From Trueperella bonasi (GTDB lineage Bacteria; Actinomycetota; Actinomycetes; Actinomycetales; Actinomycetaceae): a stretch of 64,000 bases of DNA. Both the position numbers and the translations under genes were made by a program. Under the pieces are notes generated by a model. It ran no database searches, was not told where the DNA came from, and was given only the letters and a program-made list of their open reading frames with translations. The stretch is from assembly GCF_030811535.1 (NCBI RefSeq), contig NZ_JAUSQX010000001.1, positions 1,302,001 to 1,366,000 on the forward strand, read 5' to 3'. Of this stretch, positions 53,225-61,274 are shown piece after piece (the stretch's first letter is position 1; the number at the start of each line of letters is the position of its first letter).

Positions 53225-54595
53225 TTAGCCAATAATAGGGCGATCTTCGGGCATCCGGATGACTCGGCGCCGCGAACGCAGAGCAAGCGCGGCAGCGAAG
53301 GTCATCGTGCCCACCCGCCCTAGGTACATCAGAATAATGAGTATCGCATGCGCGGATGAGGGGAGGTCTGCCGTGATTCCCGTGGAAAGCCCGACGGTGG
53401 CGAAAGCGGAGATTGCCTCGAACAGTACACGCGAAAGTGGTAGGCCCGAGAGGTTAAGAATCGTCAGGGTAGCGATCCCGACGAGCAGGGCTCCGATGAA
53501 GGTAGCCGAAATTGCCAATCGAAGCACATCGGCAGGGATTCGCTTTCCAAACGCCTCCGTGTCACGGTCGCCACGCGCCTCCGCAATAATGGCGAGTACT
53601 AAGACTGCGAAGGTCGTGACCTTGATACCCCCGCCTGTACTCGCAGGACCGGCGCCGATGAACATGAGCGCGTCCATGACGAACCAGGTGCCCTCAGACA
53701 TTGTGGAAATATCTACCGTGGATAGGCCCGATGAACGCGGTGTCGTGCCCTGGACAAGGGTGGCCAAGAGGCGTTCATTGGTGGAGAGATTGCTGAACGA
53801 GCCGTTCCATTCGAGAGCTCCAATCATTGCTACGGCAAGCACCCAAATCGAAAAATACGTGACCAAGGTGAGCTTCGTGTGCAAGGACCACCTGCGTGGC
53901 GAACCGGGGTTTTGAGAAATATTTAAGATGACCGGAAATCCGATTGCGCCCACCATTGTTCCTAAAATGATCGGGAGCGAAACGGCCCAATTGCCAACAA
54001 AGCTGGCCAGAGCGGCGTCGGTGATGACGAAACCGGCGTTGTTAAAAGTTGAAAGCGCCATGAAAATCGACTGGCCAAGCGCCGCTAGGAAGGTCTCTTC
54101 GCGAACCATGATCGATGGAAACAGCGCGAGTGCAATCAGGAGCTCGGCCAATATTGAAACGAGTACAACCGCCTTGAGGAGCCCGCCGATATTTCCCAGT
54201 TCAGATTTCCGTTCGGAAGCTGCGAGAAGGCGCTGAGTCAAGCCGATGTGTCGGGAGACGGCCAGGCCGAGGATCGATGCGAGAGTCATCACTCCAAGGC
54301 CACCGATCTGAACTCCGATTGCGATGACGGCGTGCCCGAAACCCGTCCAATACGTGGCGGTATCAACGATCGTTAGGCCGGTGACGCACACGGCTGACGT
54401 GGCAGTGAACAATGCCTCGATAAGGCTGGCTCCACCCGGGCCAGCCTTTGCGAACGGCATGAGCAACAGCGATGTGATGATCAAGATGATGAATGCAAAT
54501 ACCAGCAGGGTAAGGCGGGCAGGGGAGTGCCGCGCTAGGTGTTCGATGCGCGATCCCAGCGGTCGAATATTTCGCGCGCGGGCCTCCAAGGCCAT
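53225..54595 (-). CDS. trkH: potassium transporter membrane subunit (TrkH/KtrB)
   Basis: 456 residues from ATG 54595, favoured by GGAGAAGGA just upstream; GTG 54631 is an alternative giving 12 more residues. About eight to ten membrane helices with four pore-loop segments, seen as SAVCVTGLT, LSTFNNAGF, GAGPASTGGG and ISAFATVGLSTG. The conserved pore glycines are present. Works with TrkA; trkH-trkA-radA read in one direction with short gaps. Confidence 0.92.
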   Translation of the reverse strand: MALEARARNIRPLGSRIEHLARHSPARLTLLVFAFIILIITSLLLMPFAKAGPGGASLIEALFTATSAVCVTGLTIVDTATYWTGFGHAVIAIGVQIGGLGVMTLASILGLAVSRHIGLTQRLLAASERKSELGNIGGLLKAVVLVSILAELLIALALFPSIMVREETFLAALGQSIFMALSTFNNAGFVITDAALASFVGNWAVSLPIILGTMVGAIGFPVILNISQNPGSPRRWSLHTKLTLVTYFSIWVLAVAMIGALEWNGSFSNLSTNERLLATLVQGTTPRSSGLSTVDISTMSEGTWFVMDALMFIGAGPASTGGGIKVTTFAVLVLAIIAEARGDRDTEAFGKRIPADVLRLAISATFIGALLVGIATLTILNLSGLPLSRVLFEAISAFATVGLSTGITADLPSSAHAILIILMYLGRVGTMTFAAALALRSRRRVIRMPEDRPIIG

Positions 54596-54762
54596 GTGAT
54601 CCTTCTCCATTACGTGATCGAGTGTTGACACGTCAAGATTAGACCTTGCGCCCGGTGTATCACCATTCGAGATATCACAGCGGTATTGTGCGAGTTAACT
54701 CGGTTCTTCCCGGGCAATGGTGTTGAAATTGAGGAAATCGGGTATGGTGTGAAACGGACTAA

Positions 54763-54787
54763 CGTCGAAAGACCTTAGGTTTCGACG
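54763..54787 (+). promoter_or_regulatory. leader hairpin followed by T-run upstream of the HTH gene
   Basis: CGTCGAA (54763-54769) pairs with TTCGACG (54781-54787), with an inner ACC/GGT pair after a two-base bulge; GAAAATTTTT follows. It lies in the expected 5' leader of the small HTH gene, 36 bases before the ATG, and could act as an attenuator or transcript stabiliser. Confidence 0.4.
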
Positions 54788-54822
54788 AAAATTTTTACAC
54801 CTCGGATGCAAGGACGGTTCAT

Positions 54823-55035
54823 ATGGCGCAACTCCCACCATCGGCGCCGCAGTTCTTCACTGTGGCCGAAGTTGCCGAAATGACTCGAGTGTCAAGAATG
54901 ACTGTGTACCGAATGGTGCATTCAGGAGAGCTACCAGCAGTGCGCGTCGGAAATTCGTACCGGGTACCGAAGTCAGCTGTCGATAGCCTGCTTGGCGGTT
55001 CGAGTACAGATTCTCGTGAGGCTTCAGGCGCCTAA
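54823..55035 (+). CDS. small excisionase-type helix-turn-helix protein (Rv0500A-like)
   Basis: 70 residues. FFTVAEVAEMTRVSRMTVYRM and the wing segment GELPAVRVGNSYRVP form a MerR/excisionase-type DNA-binding domain; the last 15 residues are polar. It is closely related in pattern to mycobacterial Rv0500A and more distantly to BldC. The gene pair with bS22 downstream is the same as Rv0500A-Rv0500B. AAGGA lies upstream of ATG 54823. Target genes unknown. Confidence 0.88.
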   Translation: MAQLPPSAPQFFTVAEVAEMTRVSRMTVYRMVHSGELPAVRVGNSYRVPKSAVDSLLGGSSTDSREASGA

Positions 55036-55113
55036 TTTTGCACATGCAAACTCTGAGGTAGTATTTTCACGTTCACGTGGTGTATCCACTGCCCAAGCGA
55101 TCGGAGGTAGCCA

Positions 55114-55212
55114 ATGGGTTCCGTAGTCAAGAAACGCCGCAAGCGTATGTCGAAGAAGAAGCATCGCAAGTTGCTGCGTAAGACGCGCCACCAGCGTCGC
55201 AACAAGAAGTAG
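55114..55212 (+). CDS. 30S ribosomal protein bS22 (AURKAIP1/COX24 family)
   Basis: 32 codons: [19 protein letters not shown] then [13 protein letters not shown] and a stop at 55210-55212. A strong CGGAGG lies nine bases before the ATG. The sequence is nearly identical in pattern to the 33-residue mycobacterial bS22 (Rv0500B), an extremely basic small-subunit protein seen in mycobacterial ribosome structures. 78 bases after the HTH gene and followed by a terminator, so the two form a short operon. Confidence 0.92.
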   Translation: MGSVVKKRRKRMSKKKHRKLLRKTRHQRRNKK

Positions 55213-55231
55213 GCGGCTGAGGCTTGCAAGG

Positions 55232-55259
55232 ACCGGTTTCTTTAAGAGGCCGGTTTTTT
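55232..55259 (+). terminator. rho-independent terminator after bS22
   Basis: ACCGG (55232-55236) pairs with CCGGT (55250-55254); U-G and A-U pairs continue the stem to a UUA loop, about 10 bp in all, followed by a run of T. Confidence 0.85.
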
Positions 55260-55386
55260 CTTGTGCTGGAAGGTTCCGTTCTCGGCGCTCAAATAACGTC
55301 CTGGTGATGTGCAATGTCTGCAAACCCACAGTCGATTTCACCTGGCAGGCTTTTCGACAAACCGAAAATGTGGCATACTCAGCTTG

Positions 55387-55398
55387 TTGAAGTTTCAA
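55387..55398. promoter_or_regulatory. possible MarR operator
   Basis: TTGAA-GT-TTCAA, a 12-bp palindrome 16 bases before the marR start codon. A second inverted repeat, TTTTCG-N6-CGAAAA (55351-55368), lies just upstream. Autoregulation is usual for MarR genes. Confidence 0.4.
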
Positions 55399-55414
55399 TG
55401 ATGAGGGAGTAGAC

Positions 55415-55861
55415 GTGGTTGATTGGCTCACTGACAAGGAGCAGGTTGCTTGGCGGTCCTTTCTTACGGGTCAAGCACTGGTTCTTGACGCGATCAACCA
55501 GGACCTCGCGAGTGATTCCGGCCTAACGCTCAACGAATACGAAGTGCTCGTGCGCCTATCAGAATCGCCACAGCGGCAGCTGCGGATGTCCCATCTGGCA
55601 GAAAATCTTGTCCATTCGCGCTCGCGTTTAACCCACACCGTGAAGCGCCTAGAGAACCAGGGATACGTCTACCGTGAACCATGCCCGGAGGACAGGCGGG
55701 GAATAATCTGCAAGCTTACCGACGCCGGATTCGCCAAGCTGGAGCAAACGGCTCCGCAACATGTTGAATCGGTGCGCCGACACCTGATTTCCCATCTCAA
55801 ACCAGATGAATTCCTCGAATTTGGGCGCGTACTCAAGAAGCTGATCGACGCTCAAGGCTGA
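55415..55861 (+). CDS. MarR-family transcriptional regulator
   Basis: 148 residues, the standard length. A winged helix-turn-helix (about 35-105) contains LTLNEYEVLVRLSESPQ, the recognition region MSHLAENLVHSRSRLTHTVKRL and the wing EPCPEDRRGIICKLT; flanking helices mediate dimerisation. GTG 55415 follows GGGAG. Palindromes upstream suggest self-control. No transporter or enzyme is divergent from it, so the effector is unclear; the histidine phosphatase gene follows on the same strand. Confidence 0.9.
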   Translation: MVDWLTDKEQVAWRSFLTGQALVLDAINQDLASDSGLTLNEYEVLVRLSESPQRQLRMSHLAENLVHSRSRLTHTVKRLENQGYVYREPCPEDRRGIICKLTDAGFAKLEQTAPQHVESVRRHLISHLKPDEFLEFGRVLKKLIDAQG

Positions 55862-55890
55862 CACGCGGAAGAAGTTTCGCCCCCGCGTGG

Positions 55891-55903
55891 CACAATTGTT
55901 CCT
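55891..55903 (+). promoter_or_regulatory. weak -10 box of a possibly leaderless start
   Basis: CACAAT (55891-55896), seven bases, then ATG 55904; no Shine-Dalgarno sequence is visible. The first base departs from TANNNT. Confidence 0.35.
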
Positions 55904-56566
55904 ATGGAAATGACAATCGTTCACCTCGTCCGGCACGGAGAGGTTCACAATCCCGAAGCTGTCCTGTACGGCCGCATGCCCGGATACCACCTTTCGCAGC
56001 TGGGGTATCGCATGGCAGATGGCCTTGGTGAAGCGTTTCAAGATCGCGACGTCCGGTACGTGATGTCTTCACCTCTTGAGCGAGCAGTTGAAACAGCGAC
56101 GCCGACGGCTCGGGCTTTCGATCTTGAGATCGTGAAAGATCCGCGACTTATCGAGGCGGACAACAAGTTCGAGGGCGTTCCGGTCAATCAGAACCGGTGG
56201 ATATTAGCCCATCCGCGCTACTGGCCGTGGTATGTGAATCCGCTCGAACCATCGTGGGGCGAACCGTACACCGAGATTATCGAACGGATGTCGGGAGCAA
56301 TTGCACACGCCATCGATCACGCCCGAGGTGGCGAGGCCGTGCTGTTTTCGCACCAGTTAACCATTTGGACGATGCGGCGCTTCGTAGAGCGTAAGCCGCT
56401 CGCCCACGATCCGCGAAAGCGCGAGTGTTCGCTGGCCTCGGTCACATCGTTAACATTTGCCGACAAGCAGCTTTTAGCGCTTGATTATTGGGAGCCGGTG
56501 GGATGTCTGCTGGATGAGGCAGCAGACATGGTTCCTGGCACGTCATCTGCTCAAACCCACGCTTAA
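55904..56566 (+). CDS. histidine phosphatase family protein (phosphoglycerate mutase-like)
   Basis: 220 residues. The phospho-histidine motif LVRHGEVHNP lies near residue 8 and the second catalytic His is in LFSHQLTIW near residue 148. The branch cannot be assigned to a substrate; many such enzymes are broad phosphatases. It overlaps the convergent PLDc_N gene by four bases. Confidence 0.87.
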   Translation: MEMTIVHLVRHGEVHNPEAVLYGRMPGYHLSQLGYRMADGLGEAFQDRDVRYVMSSPLERAVETATPTARAFDLEIVKDPRLIEADNKFEGVPVNQNRWILAHPRYWPWYVNPLEPSWGEPYTEIIERMSGAIAHAIDHARGGEAVLFSHQLTIWTMRRFVERKPLAHDPRKRECSLASVTSLTFADKQLLALDYWEPVGCLLDEAADMVPGTSSAQTHA

Positions 56567-56997
56567 CGCGAGCCGTACAGGCCACCTTCGTCGCGTTCGT
56601 CGTCGTTGGCCTTGTCGTCTTCTTTCCCGTCGTCAACCGGGTCTAGGCCCTCTTCTTCCCGTCTGCGCTGTTCGTAGGCACGGCGGCGATTGCGCGCCTC
56701 GAGCCGGGCGAGGAATTCAGGGTCATCGTCGGGAGCAACCGGGCCCGAAGGCTTCTTTGAGCGGCCAAACGGGGTTCCACCGGTGGTGCGATAGTCGGAT
56801 TTGAGGACGTGCTGATATTTAAAAAACAGCCAAATCAGCGCGCCAATCACGGGCACGATCGCAATCAGCAAGAGCCACACTGGTTTGCTGATACGCGCCG
56901 GCATTTTGGATGAATCCGTACGCGCGGCGTCGATGAACGCGTAGATGATCAACGCCACGCCAATGATGATCGGTATTACTCGTGCCACGCGCCCCAC
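56563..56997 (-). CDS. PLDc_N-domain membrane protein
   Basis: 144 residues from GTG 56997. Two N-terminal helices (about 5-24 and 38-60, the latter VWLLLIAIVPVIGALIWLFF) with a short loop are the PLDc_N (phospholipase D nuclease N-terminal) membrane domain; the catalytic HKD domain itself is absent, as in most actinobacterial members. The C-terminal ~70 residues are Arg- then Asp/Glu-rich and cytoplasmic. No clear ribosome site. Function unknown. It precedes menA on the minus strand only by position; the genes are convergent-separated units. Confidence 0.8.
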   Translation of the reverse strand: MGRVARVIPIIIGVALIIYAFIDAARTDSSKMPARISKPVWLLLIAIVPVIGALIWLFFKYQHVLKSDYRTTGGTPFGRSKKPSGPVAPDDDPEFLARLEARNRRRAYEQRRREEEGLDPVDDGKEDDKANDDERDEGGLYGSR

Positions 56998-57067
56998 TTT
57001 AGTTCAAAATATGGTCAATATAAATGTAGTTCAGTCACAGCCAAATTCACCGGTTCGCAAATTAAGA

Positions 57068-57943
57068 TCAGAAAAGAAGAATGGCCAGCAAAACGACGAG
57101 GCCCCAAGCCAATTCGAGCAGCCCGGTATCGCGCAACACCGGAATAAGGGCCTGCCCAGCAAGCCCGCTTAGGACTCGCCGCGCGAGGATAGCGGCCCAT
57201 GCGGCAAGGGGAATCATTCCTAGCGCGATCGGCCAGTGGCTGGCGCTAAGCGCTAGGCCGCAAATGATTGAGCCAGCCAGGATGAGCCCGTAGGAAATGC
57301 GCGCGCGGTTATCGCCCAACCGCACGGCGAGCGTGTGCTTGCCCGTCACGGAGTCGGTGGGAATATCCCGAATATTGTTGACCATGAGCAATGCGCATGC
57401 AATGAGGCCGATACCCGTGCCGCCAACCCATGCCTCCCACGGCGCGGTGCCCGTTTGCGTGTATGTGGTGCCGACCGTGGCGACGTAGCCGAAGAAGATC
57501 ATCACGAATACTTCGCCAAGGCCCATGTATCCGTATGGGTTTTTGCCACCGGTGTAAAACCAAGCGGCGATCACGGCAAGTGCGCCAATTCCGATCAGCC
57601 ACCACTGCCCGGCCAGCGCCACGAGAATCACCCCGGCGATACTTGCCAGTCCAAACGCGATGAAGGCTGCAGCCTTGACAACTGCGGGTGAAGTTTTGCC
57701 ACCGCCGGTGAGGCGAGGGGGGCCTGTGCGAAACTCGTCCGTGCCGCGGACGCCATCGGAGTAGTCGTTGGCGAAGTTCACCCCGATCTGTAACAGGAGC
57801 GCTACGATTCCAGCCAACAGGGCGCGCAGCCACGAGGCGCCACCTTCGAGGGCCGCAACGCCGGTGCCCACCAACACCGGAGACACTGCGGCGGGCAGCG
57901 TGCGCACGCGCGCACCTTCGAGCCAGTCGTTGAAGGTCGCCAT
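57068..57943 (-). CDS. menA: 1,4-dihydroxy-2-naphthoate polyprenyltransferase
   Basis: Attaches the polyprenyl tail to DHNA, giving demethylmenaquinone. 291 residues with eight or nine membrane helices. The prenyl-diphosphate/Mg site NFANDYSDGVRGTD is at about residues 55-68 and the second acidic loop NNIRDIPTDSVTGKHTLAVR in the middle. Reads from the same strand as menE, which ends 34 bases upstream of its start. Confidence 0.94.
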   Translation of the reverse strand: MATFNDWLEGARVRTLPAAVSPVLVGTGVAALEGGASWLRALLAGIVALLLQIGVNFANDYSDGVRGTDEFRTGPPRLTGGGKTSPAVVKAAAFIAFGLASIAGVILVALAGQWWLIGIGALAVIAAWFYTGGKNPYGYMGLGEVFVMIFFGYVATVGTTYTQTGTAPWEAWVGGTGIGLIACALLMVNNIRDIPTDSVTGKHTLAVRLGDNRARISYGLILAGSIICGLALSASHWPIALGMIPLAAWAAILARRVLSGLAGQALIPVLRDTGLLELAWGLVVLLAILLF

Positions 57944-57977
57944 TTCCGTCCTTTCAGCCGCCCTATCTTACCGCGGC

Positions 57978-59192
57978 TTAGAGGCTGAGGTGAGCGGCGA
58001 CCATGTCGGATAGCTCTCGTCGGTTCACCTTCCCAGAATCTGTTAGTGGTAGCGTGCCGCTCAGTTCCGATAAACCAACCACGTATGTTGGCGCCCAGCC
58101 TTCGCCCAGTGCCAGTTTGACGAAGCTTCGCATCACCGTGATGTTGCAGCTTTGAGCATGTGCGGCGCGATCATCGACGACGGCGACCACGGCCTCGCCC
58201 CACTCCAAATGCGGTATTCCAACGACGACGGCGTCCCAGCCAGTTTTCGCAAGTGCGGCTTCAATGAGGCTCGGCATGACGGTCAGGCCGCCGGTGGTGA
58301 TCGCATCGTCAATTCGGCCAAGTATGTCGAGCTTGCCGTCCGTGAAGCTGCCAGCGTCCTTGGTGTGGTGGGTGCGGGGCTGGCCTTGCGAATCTGCATC
58401 TGGAGAGATGGTGAAATCCTCGCCGGTTTCCTGGCCGAGGTACCCGAGTGCGATGCAGCTTCCGCGAAGGCTGATTCGGCCTTCATCGCTGAGCAGGATG
58501 TCGGTATCGCCAATCGGCTCGCCGTCGTAAACGCAGCCACCACACGTTTCCGTCATTCCGTACGAGGTGTGGATTCTCAGGCCGGCTGCCCGCGCGCGTT
58601 CTAAAGTTTGCGCGTGAATGCCCGCGCCACCTACCAGAAATACGGCCTGGCGCAGGGCGTCTAGCACTTGCGGATCATCGAGAATTCGCAGTAGCTGGGT
58701 GGGCACGAGCGAGAGGTAGACGCGTTCGTGATTGTTGAGCGCCGAGCGAATGGCAAGGGCGTCGGAAAGATCAAGGTCCACGGCGCACAGTGCCGAATTC
58801 TCCGAGGCTAGCGAGTGAAGCGCACTGCGGACGACGGTTTGGAATCCTGCGATGTGATGAAAAGGCAGGTGAGCAGCCCAAACGCCCGGCCCGCCGAGAG
58901 CGTCGTGAGTCGCTCGCACTGACGCAACGAGCGAATCCCAGCTCAGGGCAACAATCTTTCCGGTGCCGGTGGTTGATCCGGACGTCCGCATGAGAACGCC
59001 TGCGCCCTCGGGGATACCGAGCGCGAGTACTTCCTCGCGGGTGGCGGCTTCATCGGTGCCCGGCGGAACCACGAAAAGCGGAGCCGGCCGCTCGCCGGCA
59101 AAATGCACATGCAAGGCCTCGCGTACAGCCCGATCAACGCGTTCCAGTGCCAACTGCCCTCGCCCGCCTTCAATAATCGCTATAGCCATCAT
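57978..59192 (-). CDS. menE: o-succinylbenzoate-CoA ligase
   Basis: Activates o-succinylbenzoate with ATP and CoA. 404 residues. The adenylate-forming P-loop is MRTSGSTTGTGKIVALSW (about 68-85), with HTSYGMTETCGGCVYDG as the A5 region and DILGRIDDAITTGGLTV before the hinge; the late KVNRREL holds the catalytic lysine. Shorter than the ~450-residue Bacillus enzyme, as in other actinobacteria. GAGGAGA lies just before the twin ATG start. Between menB and menA. Confidence 0.92.
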   Translation of the reverse strand: MMAIAIIEGGRGQLALERVDRAVREALHVHFAGERPAPLFVVPPGTDEAATREEVLALGIPEGAGVLMRTSGSTTGTGKIVALSWDSLVASVRATHDALGGPGVWAAHLPFHHIAGFQTVVRSALHSLASENSALCAVDLDLSDALAIRSALNNHERVYLSLVPTQLLRILDDPQVLDALRQAVFLVGGAGIHAQTLERARAAGLRIHTSYGMTETCGGCVYDGEPIGDTDILLSDEGRISLRGSCIALGYLGQETGEDFTISPDADSQGQPRTHHTKDAGSFTDGKLDILGRIDDAITTGGLTVMPSLIEAALAKTGWDAVVVGIPHLEWGEAVVAVVDDRAAHAQSCNITVMRSFVKLALGEGWAPTYVVGLSELSGTLPLTDSGKVNRRELSDMVAAHLSL

Positions 59193-59279
59193 GCTTTCTC
59201 CTCAGTGGCTGACATTTGAGGGACGAATTTTAAACGATTGTCGAATATAAGAAGATCGTTGCGAGAAAGTCCCCCAAAT

Positions 59280-60266
59280 TTACGCATAGTAGGGAAAGTC
59301 TTCCCAGTTTGGCGGGCGCTTTTCCAAAAACGCATCACGGCCTTCTTGTGCTTCGTCGGTCATATAGGCGAGCCTTGTTGCCTCCCCGGCAAACACTTGT
59401 TGGCCAGCCAGCCCATCGTCGGCAAGATTGAACGCAAACTTGAGCATCCGTAGCGCCTGCGGCGATTTTGTAGCCAAAATTTTGGCGTATTCAAGCGCCT
59501 TTTCCTCGATCTGTGCATGTGGCACGGCCTCGTTGACCACTCCCCAACGCTCGGCATCCTCGGCGGAGTATTCGCGCGCAAGGAAGAAGATCTCGCGCGC
59601 CCGCTTGTCGCCAACTTGCCGAGCCAACAGCGCCGAGCCGTACCCGGCATCGAAGGATCCTACATTGGCATCAACCTGCATGAAGCGCGCGTGCTCAATG
59701 GACGCGACCGACAGATCGCACACGACGTTAAGCGAATGCCCGCCGCCGGTGGCCCAGCCGGTAACGGCAGCAATAAAGATCATCCCCGAGGTCCGCATAA
59801 GGCGCTGCACCTCGAGAATGTGCAGGCGCCCGGCCCGCGAGGTTTCGGCGCGGGTTGCGGCATTGGCCTGCGCGTCGTCTCCGCCACCGTCGTACTTGTA
59901 GCCGTCCCGGCCCCGAATGCGCTGATCGCCGCCCGAACAAAACGCCCAGCCGCCGTCTTTTTCGCTCGGTCCGTTTCCGGTCAAAATCACGGTGCCGATT
60001 TCGCCCGATAGCCGCGCGTGATCGATCGCCCGATAGAGTTGATCCACGGTTTCAGGCCGAAACGCGTTACGCACGTGAGGCCGATTGAAAGCAATGCGCA
60101 CGACGGGCAGGTCGCGCTCGGCAATCACATCCTCGCCGTCGTAGACGCGTTCGACGCTGCGGTGATAGGTCACGTCCGAATCTGGAAAACCCTCGACGGC
60201 GCGCCAGCGGCGCGGATCGAATGTTTCGGAAACGGAATCGGGTAGGGGAGAAGGTGAAAGTGTCAT
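59280..60266 (-). CDS. menB: 1,4-dihydroxy-2-naphthoyl-CoA synthase
   Basis: Ring-closing crotonase of menaquinone synthesis. 328 residues from ATG 60266; the frame is open far upstream but that part is antisense to menC and shows no homology. The oxyanion and active-site loops AFCSGGDQRIRGRDGYKY and VTGWATGGGHSLNVVCDL are present. The ~60-residue N-terminal extension and the insertion after GYKY are like those of mycobacterial MenB. ATG lies six bases after CACAAT and appears leaderless. Confidence 0.94.
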   Translation of the reverse strand: MTLSPSPLPDSVSETFDPRRWRAVEGFPDSDVTYHRSVERVYDGEDVIAERDLPVVRIAFNRPHVRNAFRPETVDQLYRAIDHARLSGEIGTVILTGNGPSEKDGGWAFCSGGDQRIRGRDGYKYDGGGDDAQANAATRAETSRAGRLHILEVQRLMRTSGMIFIAAVTGWATGGGHSLNVVCDLSVASIEHARFMQVDANVGSFDAGYGSALLARQVGDKRAREIFFLAREYSAEDAERWGVVNEAVPHAQIEEKALEYAKILATKSPQALRMLKFAFNLADDGLAGQQVFAGEATRLAYMTDEAQEGRDAFLEKRPPNWEDFPYYA

Positions 60267-60278
60267 AACCCCATTGTG
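60267..60278 (-). promoter_or_regulatory. -10 box of the leaderless menB start
   Basis: On the minus strand CACAAT (60278-60273), six bases (GGGGTT), then ATG 60266. Part of the 30-base menB/menC divergent gap. Confidence 0.45.
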
Positions 60279-60284
60279 CCAGCG

Positions 60285-60296
60285 TATTGTGGAGGG
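60285..60296 (+). promoter_or_regulatory. -10 box of the leaderless menC start
   Basis: TATTGT (60285-60290), six bases (GGAGGG), then GTG 60297. The GGAGGG abuts the start codon and is too close to act as a normal ribosome site. Confidence 0.55.
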
Positions 60297-61274
60297 GTGG
60301 AGATTTACGTGTATCGGCTCAAATTCAAGAACCGCTTTCGGGGGCTTACCGAGCGCGACGGTTTGCTTTTGCGCGGCCGTGCCGGCTGGGCCGAGGTATC
60401 GCCGTTTTGGGATTACGACGACGCCGTGGCGGCAACCTGGCTTGCCGCCGGTTTCGAGGCGGCGCAGCGAGGTTACCCGAAGCACGTGCGCAATGTGATT
60501 CCCGTCAATGAGACGATCCCAGCCGTTGACGCGCATACGGCCCACCGTCTCGCAACCGCGTCGACGTGCGGAACTTTCAAAGTGAAGATCGCCGAACATC
60601 CGGATTCTTTGGCCGAGGATGTGGCCCGCCTCGAAGTGGTTCGGGATGCCCAGCCAAATGCAAAAATCCGTGTGGATGCCAACGGCGCTTGGAATGTGGA
60701 CACCGCCGTGAAGCACATACTCCTCATGGAACAGGCGGCGGGCGGTCTGGAATACGTGGAGCAGCCGTGCAGAACGGTGGAGGACATGGCTGCCGTGCGC
60801 CGCAGAGTCGAGGTTCCAATCGCCGCCGATGAGTCGATTCGGCTCGACCACGCAATCGACGACATTAAACGAAAGGGCGCGGCAGATATCGCGATCGTGA
60901 AGAATCAGCCGCTCGGGGGAGTACGTGCGACGCTCGAACGGTTCGCCAGTTATGGCATGCCGGTGGTGGTGTCATCTGCTGTCGAAAGCTCGGTGGGTCT
61001 GCGGGCTGGTCTGGCGCTCGCGGCCTCGCTTCCGCAACTGCCTCATGCGTGCGGGCTTGCTACCTCTCGCCTATTCGAGCGTGACGTGACGGCGGATCCG
61101 CTCGTCCCCCGTGGTGGGTACATCGAGATTCGTGATGTGGTGCCAGAGCACTCAGAAGCCATCGACGACGAGTTAATCGAGCGCTGGCGCCTGCGGCTAG
61201 AGGCTATGTGGCAGCGGGCTGAGCGACGTGGCCTAGTGGGGGGACGCTACACATTCATGGGGAGGTTTGTGTGA
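60297..61274 (+). CDS. menC: o-succinylbenzoate synthase
   Basis: Enolase-superfamily dehydratase that makes o-succinylbenzoate from SHCHC. 325 residues from GTG 60297. The catalytic lysine pair is in CGTFKVKIAEH, the metal ligands in RVDANGAW, YVEQPC and ADESIRL, and the opposing lysine in DIAIVKNQPLGG. ATG-like openings before 60297 lie in the promoter gap. Its stop overlaps the menD start. Confidence 0.93.
   Translation: MEIYVYRLKFKNRFRGLTERDGLLLRGRAGWAEVSPFWDYDDAVAATWLAAGFEAAQRGYPKHVRNVIPVNETIPAVDAHTAHRLATASTCGTFKVKIAEHPDSLAEDVARLEVVRDAQPNAKIRVDANGAWNVDTAVKHILLMEQAAGGLEYVEQPCRTVEDMAAVRRRVEVPIAADESIRLDHAIDDIKRKGAADIAIVKNQPLGGVRATLERFASYGMPVVVSSAVESSVGLRAGLALAASLPQLPHACGLATSRLFERDVTADPLVPRGGYIEIRDVVPEHSEAIDDELIERWRLRLEAMWQRAERRGLVGGRYTFMGRFV

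Noticed and set aside
59280-60851. 523-codon minus-strand frame read as a long MenB
   Set aside because: The first ~195 codons are antisense to menC, carry no recognisable domain and cross the divergent promoter; MenB homology starts at ATG 60266.
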